NCBI RefSeq assembly: GCF_963675455.1
Contig: NZ_OY776217.1
Span: forward strand, 2,404,001 to 2,468,000
Direction of reading: 5' to 3'
Length of the DNA stretch: 64,000 nucleotides
Source of the DNA: Emcibacter sp.
GTDB lineage: Bacteria; Pseudomonadota; Alphaproteobacteria; Sphingomonadales; Emcibacteraceae
Positions within the stretch are counted from its first letter, which is position 1. Each line of letters opens with the position of its first letter. Positions 24,603 to 33,385 of this stretch are shown here, in pieces. A model generated the notes under the pieces. It saw only the letters and a program-made list of their open reading frames with translations. It was not told the DNA's origin and searched no databases. Both the position numbers and the translations under genes were made by a program.

Positions 24603-25795
24603 TGAGTACGCCTTCTTTTGCCGATGTATCTTTTGATGAAGCTGTTAACCGCGCCCGCAATATGGTGCCGGCTCTGCGCGAACGCGCAGCAAAAGCCGAA
24701 GAGGCCCGCATCGTTCTGCCGGAGACTATGGAAGAACTGCACAGCTCAGGCGTGCTTCGTGCCTTGCAACCCAAGCGCTGGGGCGGTATGGAGCTTGATT
24801 TCGTATCAGTCTTCGATATCTGCTATGAGCTTGGTCGCGGATGCGCGTCAACGGCCTGGACCGCGTCCAATCTTCTGATCCACCACTGGATGCTGGCTCT
24901 TTATGATGACAAAGCACAGGAAACGGTCTGGGGACAGGATCCTGATGCGGGCATTGCCTCCGGCGTGATCCCGTCCCAGGGGCAGGCAACACCTGTTGAG
25001 GATGGTTACCAGGTCAGCGGCCGCTGGAATTTCTCGAGCGGTGTTCATGTGTCCAGCTGGAATATGCTTGCAGCGACAGTGCGTAACGGTGACAAGGTCC
25101 TTGATTATATCTTGATCGTGATCCCTGACTCGCAATATAAGGTCATTGACGACTGGCATGTATTGGGGATGCGTTCTACCGGTAGTATGACGGTGGAGGC
25201 GAAAGATATCTTTGTGCCTGCCCATATGGCGATCAGCATGAATGATCTGGTGGGCGGGGACAGTTTCCCCGGGGCCAAATCAAACCCGAGCTCAGTCTAC
25301 AAAGTGGCGCTTTCCATGCTGTCCGGTCATGTGATCTCATCTGCCGTCGTTGGCAATGCCCAGGCGGCGCTGGAACTCACCACTGAGTCCATCAAGCAAC
25401 GCAGTGCCGTGACAACGGGTGCCAAGATGCGGGATATCCAGGCGATACAGATGCGTATTGGCGGCGCGGCGGCAAGAATCGATGCCGCACGTCAACTCAT
25501 CCGTTCCGACATGCTGGAAGGTCAGGAGCTTGCCAATCGTAACGAAGTGCCGGACCAGGAGAGGAAGTTGCGCTCCAAGCGAAATGTCTCCTACGGGGTT
25601 CAGCTATGCACAGAGGCCGTGGATATGCTGCACACATTGGCAGGGGCGAACGGTATTTATGACAGCTACCCCATTCAGCGGATATTCCGTGACGCCCATG
25701 CCGGTGGAAGTCATATCCTGTTTGCCGGCGATCTGAATTATTCCATCTGGGGACTTGCTACGCTGGGCGGTGAAATAACGAATCCGCTGCTTTAG
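24602..25795 (+). CDS. Two-component flavin monooxygenase, acyl-CoA-dehydrogenase fold (group D)
   Basis: A 397-residue protein with the acyl-CoA dehydrogenase fold: N-terminal helical part, central beta domain (WNFSSGVHVSSWNML, GMRSTGSMTVEAKDIFVP) and C-terminal helical bundle. No catalytic Glu base of true dehydrogenases is evident, and the layout matches HpaB/HsaA/DszC-like oxygenases that use reduced flavin and O2 to hydroxylate phenols. The reductase partner is encoded at 21487-21996. It starts at ATG 24602, overlapping the VOC stop by one base. A weak terminator follows. Confidence 0.88.
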   Translation: MSTPSFADVSFDEAVNRARNMVPALRERAAKAEEARIVLPETMEELHSSGVLRALQPKRWGGMELDFVSVFDICYELGRGCASTAWTASNLLIHHWMLALYDDKAQETVWGQDPDAGIASGVIPSQGQATPVEDGYQVSGRWNFSSGVHVSSWNMLAATVRNGDKVLDYILIVIPDSQYKVIDDWHVLGMRSTGSMTVEAKDIFVPAHMAISMNDLVGGDSFPGAKSNPSSVYKVALSMLSGHVISSAVVGNAQAALELTTESIKQRSAVTTGAKMRDIQAIQMRIGGAAARIDAARQLIRSDMLEGQELANRNEVPDQERKLRSKRNVSYGVQLCTEAVDMLHTLAGANGIYDSYPIQRIFRDAHAGGSHILFAGDLNYSIWGLATLGGEITNPLL

Positions 25796-25812
25796 CCGCT
25801 TATTCAAATATT

Positions 25813-25847
25813 TTGCCGCTGCCGGCGGTAGCGGCAACACTCTTTTT
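25813..25847 (+). terminator. Weak rho-independent terminator after monooxygenase gene
   Basis: An 8-bp stem (TTGCCGCT/AGCGGCAA) with a 9-base loop, then CACTCTTTTT. The T-tract is short and displaced. Confidence 0.45.
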
Positions 25848-25970
25848 CCAGGTCCTTGAATATCGTCCGTGACCGGGGCAGGTAATCGAAGAGGCTCTTC
25901 CCACCTCATTCGGCGACCTGTACCCGGACCGGGCGGCCGATAATTCAAAGAACTGGGTCAGTAAAGAGAC

Positions 25971-26037
25971 GCATAACTCTTTCCGATATGTCTGATAACT
26001 AATAACGATTTTACAAGTCTTTCGGTGATCCCCTAGT
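25971..26037 (+). promoter_or_regulatory. Activator-dependent promoter 3 (toward extradiol dioxygenase 2)
   Basis: CATAA-N5-TCCGAT and GATAA-N5-AACGAT are 22 bp apart; TTTACA is at 26010-26015. The -10 position (26032-26037, CCTAGT) is poor, in keeping with dependence on an activator. Confidence 0.68.
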
Positions 26038-26138
26038 CTTTCTCCAATGACGAAGGAGGTTACGGACTTTGGGCCGTCGCGGTTTTTGTTCTGCGCTTAC
26101 AAGGTTCGAGACTGCATTTGAGACAAGGGAGCTGAGCC

Positions 26139-27131
26139 GTGCCGATTACCGGAATTGCAGAAATCATTTATGGCGTCGAGGATTTTGACACCTGCGTACA
26201 GTTTTTTGAGGACTTTGGCCTTAGCAAGCGTCACAACGACAGCGATCATGCGTTGTTTGAAGTGGTCAGCGGTCAGCGGGTGCGGCTGTATCCGCTGGGC
26301 GACAGCCGGATCCCGAAAAGCGAACTGGTCGGCCCGGGTGTCCATGAGTGTATCTGGGCAGTGGCGAGCCAGGATGATCTGGATGATCTGGTCGCCGATT
26401 TGTCACAGGATCACGATGTGACGGTTGACGAAACCGGAACGGCACATTTTGTCACCTCCTTCGGTCAGGCGATCGGCCTCCGTGTTTTTCAGCCCCGCCC
26501 CTTTACCTGTGCGCCGTCGCCGACCAATGCACCGGGCGTGGTGAACCGGATGAATGTGCCGCGTAAATGGCTGTCCCGTGCGATTCCCAAGACCATCAGC
26601 CACTGTGTCTGGACCTTCCTGGATGTCAACGAGGCATTTGATTTCTACAGCGAGCGACTGGGCTTCAAGATGAGTGATATTCAGAAGGGTGTCGGCTATT
26701 ATATTCGTGCGGGCCGTTCCACCAACCATCACAGCAGCATGCTGGCGGACGCCAATCAGGCCCTGTTCGGCTTTGACGGAAAGTTCCGCTTCCATCATGT
26801 TAATTTCGGGGTTGAGGATCTGGATGAGATCATGGCGGGGAAAACCTACATGACACGCAAGGGCTATGAGGACAATGGCTGGGGCTTTGGCCGTCACCGT
26901 GTGAGTTCCGAACTGTTCCTCTATATGCCGTCTCCGGCTGGCGGCGAAGTGGAATATGGCGCCGATTGCGACCAGCTGGATGATAACTGGCGTCCGCGGG
27001 TCTGGGGCGCAGCCTTTGCCGCCTTTACCTTTGTGCACGACATGCCGGACTGGCTGAAGGAGCATGAGCCAGAGTGGGATGTCACTTATGTCACCCCTGA
27101 AACTGCAAGATATGTGCCGATAAAGAGCTAG
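26139..27131 (+). CDS. Type I extradiol (VOC) ring-cleavage dioxygenase 2
   Basis: A 330-residue two-module VOC protein. The C-terminal module has the putative iron triad H155 (TISHCVWTF), H219 or H220 (FHHVNFGV) and E272 (GGEVEYGAD). It shares layout with the enzyme at 5830-6771, but the sequences have diverged far. It starts at GTG 26139 behind AAGGGAG. Under promoter 3, followed by a CMD-family gene 129 bp on. It may cleave a catechol formed by the flavin monooxygenase upstream; that order is inferred. Confidence 0.87.
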   Translation: MPITGIAEIIYGVEDFDTCVQFFEDFGLSKRHNDSDHALFEVVSGQRVRLYPLGDSRIPKSELVGPGVHECIWAVASQDDLDDLVADLSQDHDVTVDETGTAHFVTSFGQAIGLRVFQPRPFTCAPSPTNAPGVVNRMNVPRKWLSRAIPKTISHCVWTFLDVNEAFDFYSERLGFKMSDIQKGVGYYIRAGRSTNHHSSMLADANQALFGFDGKFRFHHVNFGVEDLDEIMAGKTYMTRKGYEDNGWGFGRHRVSSELFLYMPSPAGGEVEYGADCDQLDDNWRPRVWGAAFAAFTFVHDMPDWLKEHEPEWDVTYVTPETARYVPIKS

Positions 27132-27260
27132 GCAGATGAAAATACATCATATAATTTTTGATCGGATCCCTTGCCGGCTATTGCCCAAAGACCTGTTGAA
27201 GGTAAAGCTATAAGGGATCAGGTGATCAGGAACCCTGTTATTGAATTGAGGATTACAGCT

Positions 27261-27851
27261 ATGTCAAAACTTGAGCCCCGCATTCCGCCCGTTAAAGACT
27301 CTGAATGGACGGAGGAAATGCGCGACCTTTTTGAGGTCATGGAAGGGCCTGAGGCGCGTGAAAAAGGACCGAGCCGCGAAATTATCAAATATCTTGCACA
27401 GCATCCGGCGTTGTCCACCAAGTTTCTGGCCTTTGGTTCTCATTTGCTTTTTCAGTCCAGCCTGCCGGATAGGGAGCGCGAACTGGTCACGCTGTACATC
27501 GCCTGGAGAACCAAATCCGATTACGAGTGGATCAGTCATGTGCCATTCGGCCTTCATGTCGGTTTGAGCGCGGAAGAAATTCTGGAAGTGAAAAAGGGGC
27601 CTTCCTCTTCCCTTTGGTCGGACAAGGACAGGGATCTGCTGGTGGCGGTCGATCAGTATCTGGAAAACTATTGCCTGGATGATGAGCTTTGGGCGTCCCT
27701 GTCCAGGGAATGGGACACCCCCCAGATGGTGGAACTGCTGTTTACCATCGGCAACTATATGCTGTTTTCCGGTGTGTTGAACACGTTACGCATTCCCCTA
27801 GAAGCGGGAACGGAAGAGTTTGTGAAAAACTTTGGATTGCCGGAAGGCTGA
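27261..27851 (+). CDS. Carboxymuconolactone decarboxylase (CMD) family protein
   Basis: A 196-residue all-helical protein of the AhpD/CMD superfamily. The core motif RERELVTLYIAWRTKSDYEW continues into ISHVPFG. The redox Cys pair of AhpD is absent, as in many carboxymuconolactone decarboxylase relatives, so it is unlikely to be a peroxidase. It may decarboxylate or lactonise a ring-cleavage acid. The ATG is at 27261, with GAGGATT upstream; the longer frame to 27171 lacks a ribosome site. Confidence 0.82.
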   Translation: MSKLEPRIPPVKDSEWTEEMRDLFEVMEGPEAREKGPSREIIKYLAQHPALSTKFLAFGSHLLFQSSLPDRERELVTLYIAWRTKSDYEWISHVPFGLHVGLSAEEILEVKKGPSSSLWSDKDRDLLVAVDQYLENYCLDDELWASLSREWDTPQMVELLFTIGNYMLFSGVLNTLRIPLEAGTEEFVKNFGLPEG

Positions 27852-28019
27852 GTAAAATATCAGCCGTCTAGTATGCGTTTAATCGGGCCTGAACTGGGCC
27901 GGTGACCGCGTTGGTATGCGGTGCTTTTATCGCCATTTTTCCTGCTGCTTATATTTATTGGTTTCCTGATTACTTATCGCTTGACAGTCGATATTATAGC
28001 TGATTAACTGCAAAAATAA

Positions 28020-28035
28020 AAAATATCGAGATTTT
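28020..28035. promoter_or_regulatory. Palindromic operator candidate before reductase gene
   Basis: AAAATATC|GAGATTTT, centred at 28027/28028, is one base off perfect symmetry on each arm and matches the sites at 2003, 2210 and 17029. It lies 103 bp upstream of ATG 28139 in an AT-rich leader with TTGACA at 27981-27986. Confidence 0.45.
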
Positions 28036-28138
28036 ACTAAATTATTATTGTTGTCGTTTTAAAGGTAGCAAAAATATCCCGCGGCGCTGGGGCCAAAGGT
28101 TTCAGTCTCGTTCAGATACAAGTTGTGGATGGCTTCAT

Positions 28139-29164
28139 ATGAAGAGTTTTTCTATTCAGGTTTCAGGTGCTGAAGATCAGGCGTTTCGTTGCGATGAAGA
28201 CGATACGATTCTGGGTGGCGCGCTGCGGAATGGAAACGGCTTTCCGTATGAATGCAATTCCGGCGGCTGTGGCTCCTGTCAGTTTGAACTGATAGACGGT
28301 GAAGTTGATGAACTGTGGTCTGATGCGCCAGGATTGTCGCCTCGTGCCCGTGAGCGGGGTCGGCGTCTGGCCTGCCAGTGTGTGCCCAAAACGGACCTTA
28401 CCATCAAGGCATCCTTCAGGGATGAATATGTTCCGGCCGTCATGCCGAAACGGCAAAAGCTTGCTTTGGTCGGCCTAACCCGGCTGACTTCGGATATGTC
28501 TGAATTTAGTTTCAAGGCAGAGCAGGGGGCTGAGTTCCTGCCCGGGCAGTTTGCCATGCTTGGCCTGCCGGGAGTGGAGGGGCTCCGGGCCTATTCCATG
28601 AGCAACCTGCCTAACGATGAGGGTCTGTGGAACTTTGTCATCAAGCGGGTTCCGGGCGGCAAGGGAACGGCCTTCCTGTTTGACACGCTGAAGGCCGGCG
28701 ATGAAATCTCGCTTGATGGTCCTTATGGCAACAGCTACCTGCGGACCGGGAACGGGCGGGATATTGTTTGTGTTGCCGGTGGGTCCGGTTTGTCACCGGT
28801 TCTGTCGATCCTGCGCGGTGCGGTACAGGCGTCTGAACTGAATGATCGTCGCCTGCTGCTGTTTTACGGCGGTCGTGGCCCTCAGGATATTTGTGTTTCC
28901 GACATTATTGCGGCGGATCCCCTGCTGAGTGAGCGTGTGGAGCTGCATACTGCCATTTCGGATGATGAGGCTCCCGGGGCCAGAGACTGGACGGGCGAGC
29001 GTGGTTTCGTGCACGAGTTAGTCAAAAATACCCTGGGTGAAGATATTAAGGGCTTTGACTACTACTTCTGCGGACCTCCGCCGATGACTGACGCCGTGCA
29101 GAGGCTACTTCTGCTCGAATATAAAGTGCCGTCAAAACAGATGTATTTTGACCGGTTCTATTAA
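28139..29164 (+). CDS. Ring-hydroxylating dioxygenase reductase: plant-type ferredoxin + FAD/NAD domains
   Basis: A 341-residue electron-transfer protein. Residues 1-90 form a plant-type [2Fe-2S] ferredoxin with C39, C44, C47 and C79. Next comes an FAD-binding ferredoxin-reductase domain (RAYSMSNLP near 155) and a C-terminal NAD domain (VCVAGGSGLSPVLSIL, then CGPPPMTDAV). It passes electrons from NADH to the Rieske ferredoxin. The only other loose electron carrier here is the ferredoxin at 39102-39410, so one reductase probably serves all three Rieske oxygenases. This layout is that of naphthalene dioxygenase systems. Confidence 0.93.
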   Translation: MKSFSIQVSGAEDQAFRCDEDDTILGGALRNGNGFPYECNSGGCGSCQFELIDGEVDELWSDAPGLSPRARERGRRLACQCVPKTDLTIKASFRDEYVPAVMPKRQKLALVGLTRLTSDMSEFSFKAEQGAEFLPGQFAMLGLPGVEGLRAYSMSNLPNDEGLWNFVIKRVPGGKGTAFLFDTLKAGDEISLDGPYGNSYLRTGNGRDIVCVAGGSGLSPVLSILRGAVQASELNDRRLLLFYGGRGPQDICVSDIIAADPLLSERVELHTAISDDEAPGARDWTGERGFVHELVKNTLGEDIKGFDYYFCGPPPMTDAVQRLLLLEYKVPSKQMYFDRFY

Positions 29165-29202
29165 TTGATGTTTTCGATTTACCAAAGGGAAAGAGTTTAA
29201 CT

Positions 29203-30195
29203 ATGGCTGCGAATAAAAAACTGATGACTGTTGACGAAGTTCAGGGTGCATGGGCGATTATGCCTACCCCGGCGACGGATAACGCCTCGGACTGGCATGC
29301 AACTGACACTGTTGATGCAGATGAAGTGACGCGTGCGGTAGAGGGGATGGTGGATGCCGGTATCGACGGTATTCTTTCCCTCGGCACCCTGGGCGAATGC
29401 GCCACCCTGACCCGGGACGAAAAAAGAAAGTTTATTGGCACGGCGGTAGAAGCTGCTGCTGGCCGGATCCCGTTCTTTGCAGGTACGACGGCCCTGGGTA
29501 CACGGGAAACCATTGAGCAGACCCGCGAGGCCCAGGATCTGGGCGCAGCCGGTACCATGCTGGGCCTGCCCATGTGGTGTGCCGCTGACATGACGACAGC
29601 GGTGAAGTTCTACAAGGATGTGGCGGAAGCCTGTCCCGATATGGCGATCTGTGTTTATGCCAACCATGCTGCCTTCCGCTTTGCCTTCGCGACCGAGTTC
29701 TGGGAAAAGGTGGCTGATATTCCGCAGGTGATCATGGCAAAATATGGTGCCATTCCGACCCTTGCGGCTGATCTGGAAGCAACAAAAGGCAAGGTCAAGT
29801 TTTTGCCGATTGAGGCGATGTACCTTGAGGCCGTGAAGGTGGATCCGAAGTTCTGTAACGCTTTCTGGTCCAGTGGTGCGGCTTGTGACCCGAGCCTTGC
29901 TTCCCATATCCGGGACGTTGTGGCGCAGGCTGTGTCCTCCAATGATTTTGCTGCAGCCGAGGAACTGATCGGGGAAGTCGGCAAAACGCTGTGGCCGCTG
30001 ATCCCGGGCGGGAATAACTTTGAGGAATTCAACAAGTATAACATCGGTCTGGAAAAGGAACGGATCAATGCCGGTGGCTGGATGAAGGCCGGACCGTGTC
30101 GTCCTCCCTATACCTACGTGCCGGAAGAATATCTTGATGGTGCTCGCGCGTCAGGTCGTGGCTGGGCGGAACTGGCCAAAAAAGTAAAAGCGTAA
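29203..30195 (+). CDS. nahE: trans-o-Hydroxybenzylidenepyruvate hydratase-aldolase (NahE-like)
   Basis: A 330-residue DapA-fold enzyme that looks like NahE/PhdJ along its whole length, including GAWAIMPTPATD near the start, GTLGECATLT, and near the C-terminus KYNIGLEKERINAGGWMKAG followed by PCRPPY. The Schiff-base Lys is K180 (VIMAKYG) and the Tyr is Y152. In naphthalene-type pathways it adds water to the benzylidenepyruvate and splits off pyruvate, leaving an aromatic aldehyde such as salicylaldehyde. The NahD-like isomerase gene lies three genes downstream. The actual ring system handled here is unknown. Confidence 0.92.
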   Translation: MAANKKLMTVDEVQGAWAIMPTPATDNASDWHATDTVDADEVTRAVEGMVDAGIDGILSLGTLGECATLTRDEKRKFIGTAVEAAAGRIPFFAGTTALGTRETIEQTREAQDLGAAGTMLGLPMWCAADMTTAVKFYKDVAEACPDMAICVYANHAAFRFAFATEFWEKVADIPQVIMAKYGAIPTLAADLEATKGKVKFLPIEAMYLEAVKVDPKFCNAFWSSGAACDPSLASHIRDVVAQAVSSNDFAAAEELIGEVGKTLWPLIPGGNNFEEFNKYNIGLEKERINAGGWMKAGPCRPPYTYVPEEYLDGARASGRGWAELAKKVKA

Positions 30196-30226
30196 CGAGT
30201 GTTACACCCGTATCCAGGAGGATCAG

Positions 30227-30490
30227 ATGAGCATTAATGCAATCGAAAAAGCACTGTGGCAGGCGAGCATCAACCCTGCCTTGGCGCAGGCTCTGCGTGA
30301 GGATGCTGACTCTTATTTGAGTCAGTATAATATTGATGACAAGGAGCGTGCTCTGGTGGCTGGCTGGCAGCTCAGGGCCATGTTGGATAACGGGGTTCAT
30401 CCGATGGTGTTGCTGATGGCTTATGCGGCTGTCAATGGTCCCGAAGCAGGCATGAAATATGTCGAAGAGATTCACAAGCCGCAGGCTTGA
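30227..30490 (+). CDS. LigA-like small subunit of class III extradiol dioxygenase, copy 2
   Basis: An 87-residue helical subunit (SINAIEKALWQASINPALAQ; DDKERALVAGWQLRAMLDNG). It has the same layout as the LigA pair at 18020 and 52388 but clearly different sequence, so this pair is an old paralogue rather than part of the recent duplication. ATG 30227 follows AGGAGGATC. It lies 31 bp before its catalytic partner. Confidence 0.88.
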   Translation: MSINAIEKALWQASINPALAQALREDADSYLSQYNIDDKERALVAGWQLRAMLDNGVHPMVLLMAYAAVNGPEAGMKYVEEIHKPQA

Positions 30491-30521
30491 CCTTCTTGAA
30501 TGAGAGAAAAAGGAATTAGTT

Positions 30522-31352
30522 ATGGCTGAAATAGTCGGCGGTTTTCTGATGCCGCATAACCCGATGCTGACAGTTGCGCCACAGGCCGCGGATCCAGCCC
30601 AGAGCAAAACCATTTTTGACTCCTTTGAGAAAATCTCAAATCGCGTCAAGGAACTGGAAGCGGATACTGCGATCGTGATCGGTGATGATCATTACACCAA
30701 TTTTGGTCCCCATTGTTTCCCCGCCTGCCTGATCGCGACAGGTGATGTGGACGGACCGGTGGAACCGTTCCTTAACATCGAGCGGGCGCCGATTGAAAAT
30801 AATGAAGCACTTGCCAACCATATTCTGAAGACGGGCTATGATGAAGGCATCGACTGGTCCTTTGCGAAATCACTGACTGTTGATCACTCGATTGCCATTC
30901 CCCATCATCTTGCGGTCAAGACGGTTCCGGGACTGAGGACTATTCCGATATACCTGAACGCCGCCGTGGCGCCGATCATCCCGAGCCGTCGGGCCTATCA
31001 GATTGGTGAGAGCATCAAGCGCGCAGTTGAATCCTGGTCAGGAAATGAACGGGTAGTGGTTTACGGTACCGGCGGCATCAGCCACTGGGTCGGCAGTGTC
31101 GGCATGGGCCGCATTAACCCGGAATTTGATCACCGTATTCTCGATATGTTCACGAATGGCGATATCGAAGGCCTGATCGCCCTCGATGACGAGACTATCC
31201 TGAACGAAGGCGGCGACGGCTGTCTCGAAATCAAGAACTGGATTTGTGCGATGGGTGCCTTTCCCGGCGCCACGACTGAAACAATTTCTTATGAAGCCGT
31301 GCCACAGTGGATTACAGGCATGGGTTTTGCCGAAGTCAAGCTTGCAGGGTGA
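30522..31352 (+). CDS. LigB-like catalytic subunit of class III extradiol dioxygenase, copy 2
   Basis: A 276-residue LigB-family enzyme. H12 (FLMPHNPM), H57 (IGDDHYTNF), GTGGISHWVG and LEIKNWICAMG provide the metal and catalytic residues. It has the same length as the other two LigB proteins, with a diverged N-terminal loop (residues 13-35) that could alter substrate choice. Between NahE-like and NahD-like genes, it probably opens the bicyclic catechol of the upper pathway, a job done by a VOC enzyme (NahC) in classical naphthalene routes. Confidence 0.92.
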   Translation: MAEIVGGFLMPHNPMLTVAPQAADPAQSKTIFDSFEKISNRVKELEADTAIVIGDDHYTNFGPHCFPACLIATGDVDGPVEPFLNIERAPIENNEALANHILKTGYDEGIDWSFAKSLTVDHSIAIPHHLAVKTVPGLRTIPIYLNAAVAPIIPSRRAYQIGESIKRAVESWSGNERVVVYGTGGISHWVGSVGMGRINPEFDHRILDMFTNGDIEGLIALDDETILNEGGDGCLEIKNWICAMGAFPGATTETISYEAVPQWITGMGFAEVKLAG

Positions 31353-31366
31353 GGACAGGATTTAAG

Positions 31367-31960
31367 ATGAAAAACATCGATTTCTATTTCGACTTTATCA
31401 GTCCTTACGCCTATCTCGCCAATAGCCAACTGCCGGCGCTGGCTAAGAAATACGGCTATAGCATCACCTACAGGCCTATTGACCTGAAGGCGGCCAAGCT
31501 GGCGGCCGGTAATACCGGGCCGGCGACGGCGCAGATGCCCGCAAAGCTTCGTTATGCGATGGCTGACTTTACCCGCTGGTCGAAAAAATATGACGTTCCG
31601 CTTGCCTTTGCCAATGTCATACCTGTGACGGAACGGGCGAACAAAGGTGTCTTTTACGCTATCGAGAAAGGGCAGGCCGAGGACTATGTGAACGCCTTGT
31701 GGCGTGCGACATTTGGATCTGCCGGCGACTTTAACAGCGACGAACTTCTGGGTGATGTAGCCCGTCAGATGGGCTGGTCGCCCGAAGAATTCCTTGAATT
31801 TGTTCAATCTGATGCTGCTGCAAGCCTTTATGAGGAAGGCAACAAGGCAGCCCAGGAACGGGGTGTGTTTGGTGCTCCGACGATGATGGTCGGTGACGAA
31901 ATGTGGTGGGGGAACGATCGTCTCGATCTTCTTGAGGAATTTCTGGCGGAGCAGTCATAA
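31367..31960 (+). CDS. nahD: 2-Hydroxychromene-2-carboxylate isomerase (NahD-like)
   Basis: A 197-residue DsbA/GST-kappa-fold protein. The start is ATG 31367. The DsbA Cys pair is replaced by S12 (FDFISPYAYLA), which binds glutathione in known isomerases, and the C-terminal GVFGAPTMMVGDEMWWGNDRL is a family hallmark. It converts the cyclic hydroxychromene carboxylate to the open benzylidenepyruvate, the substrate of the NahE-like enzyme. It begins 14 bp after ligB2. Confidence 0.93.
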   Translation: MKNIDFYFDFISPYAYLANSQLPALAKKYGYSITYRPIDLKAAKLAAGNTGPATAQMPAKLRYAMADFTRWSKKYDVPLAFANVIPVTERANKGVFYAIEKGQAEDYVNALWRATFGSAGDFNSDELLGDVARQMGWSPEEFLEFVQSDAAASLYEEGNKAAQERGVFGAPTMMVGDEMWWGNDRLDLLEEFLAEQS

Positions 31961-32021
31961 GGTTAGGGGCTGCCGCTTGCAGCGTGCGGATGCGCAGTGA
32001 GAAGTCAACTGGAGAAAGCAT

Positions 32022-33350
32022 ATGGTGGATATTAAAGACCTGGTAGACGTAGAGAACGGGACGCAAAGTCGCCGGATATTCTGGGAACGGGAAATCTATG
32101 AGCAGGAGCTCGAGCGGATTTTCGCGCGCTGCTGGCTTTTCCTGACACACGAAAGCCAGATCCCGAACTATGGTGATTTTTTCGTTACCAAAATGGGCGA
32201 GGACGAAGTTGTCGTCACCCGTCAGAAAGATGGAACAGTGAGGGCTTTCCTGAACCAGTGCCGTCACCGCGGAATGAAGCTGTGTATGGCGGAAGCCGGT
32301 AATGCCCGGGCCTTTTCCTGCGCATATCACGGCTGGGCCTTTGGCGTTGATGGAGAACTGAAAAGCGTTCCTGCAGAGCAGGAAGCTTATGGTCCTGCCT
32401 TTGACAGAGCCCAATGGGGCTTGCGCCCGGTTGCCAAGGTCGAAAGTTACAAGGGTTTTATCTTTGGCTGTATGGATGCCAATGCGCCGTCGCTGGTTGA
32501 CTATCTGGGTGATGCGGCCTGGTATATGGATATCTGGGCCGACGTGCCCGGCGGTCTCGAGTTTTTAGGCCCGCCAAGCCGCTCCATTATCAAGTCCAAC
32601 TGGAAGTCTCCGCCGGAAAACTTTATCGGTGACTCCTACCATATCGGCTGGACCCATGCAAATGCCCTGAAGGCAATGATCGGTGAAGTCATGCCGCAGG
32701 TTGCTTTTGCAGACCCCAATGCCGGTTTTCAGGTAACGACCCGTTATGGCCACGGCCACGGCATCAGCCATAGTCCCGGTCCCGTTCTGCTGTCGCCGAA
32801 CTGTCCCGACCTGTTTGAGTGGCAGGGTCGTCGAGCAGCTGAAATGGCCCCCAAAATTGGTGAGAAAGCCGCCAAGCTGTATGCAGAGCACTGGGATGGT
32901 ACCATCTTCCCCAACTGTTCCTATTTGATTGGCACCTATGTGTTTAAAGCCTGGCACCCGGTCGGGCCTGACAAAATGGAGATCATGACCTGGGCCTTTG
33001 CCGAGAAGGACATGCCCGATGATCTGAAGCAACGCCTCAAAGTGGCGGTCCATCGTGTCTTTGGCACGGCTGGTATCCTGGAGAGTGATGATATCGATAA
33101 CTTTGAATATATCGCCAAACCCAACCAGGGGCATGTAACACGCCAGGGCCGGATGAACCTGCAGATGGGTATGGGGTATGAACGTGAAGATCCGGATTAT
33201 CCAGGCGTCATTGGTAATTTCCTCAGTGAGCACGGGCAGAGGGGTTTTTATCGCTCCTGGGCTGACTGTATGGGTTCAGCCAGTTGGTCGGAGCTGGAAG
33301 CGAAAACCGAAAGCTGGAAGGAAGACCTCCTTCGCAACAAGAACGCCTGA
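32022..33350 (+). CDS. Rieske ring-hydroxylating dioxygenase, alpha subunit 1
   Basis: A 442-residue terminal oxygenase subunit. Rieske cluster ligands C80-x-H82 and C100-x2-H103; the catalytic domain has D204, H207 and H212 (FIGDSYHIGWTHAN), nearly the numbering of naphthalene dioxygenase. It should make a cis-dihydrodiol from an aromatic ring with O2. The beta subunit gene follows 35 bp later. It lies in the NahE-LigAB-NahD run, so it probably starts that pathway. Electron supply is inferred to come from 28139 and 39102. Confidence 0.94.
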   Translation: MVDIKDLVDVENGTQSRRIFWEREIYEQELERIFARCWLFLTHESQIPNYGDFFVTKMGEDEVVVTRQKDGTVRAFLNQCRHRGMKLCMAEAGNARAFSCAYHGWAFGVDGELKSVPAEQEAYGPAFDRAQWGLRPVAKVESYKGFIFGCMDANAPSLVDYLGDAAWYMDIWADVPGGLEFLGPPSRSIIKSNWKSPPENFIGDSYHIGWTHANALKAMIGEVMPQVAFADPNAGFQVTTRYGHGHGISHSPGPVLLSPNCPDLFEWQGRRAAEMAPKIGEKAAKLYAEHWDGTIFPNCSYLIGTYVFKAWHPVGPDKMEIMTWAFAEKDMPDDLKQRLKVAVHRVFGTAGILESDDIDNFEYIAKPNQGHVTRQGRMNLQMGMGYEREDPDYPGVIGNFLSEHGQRGFYRSWADCMGSASWSELEAKTESWKEDLLRNKNA

Positions 33351-33385
33351 GTGGCTAGGGAAACCGAGAACGGGAGTAACTCAAA

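Larger units (their letters stand above)
25796..26138. promoter_or_regulatory. Intergenic region with terminator-like hairpin and activator promoter 3
   Basis: No gene is seen in these 343 bases. A TTGCCGCT/AGCGGCAA hairpin (25813-25837) followed by CTTTTT is a weak terminator for the monooxygenase transcript. Promoter 3 (25971-26037) then drives the next dioxygenase gene. Confidence 0.6.

Noticed and set aside
27261..27851. CMD-family protein considered as an AhpD peroxidase
   Set aside because: The Cys-x-x-Cys pair is missing; the sequence has Glu-Trp and His at that place, as in many CMD proteins.
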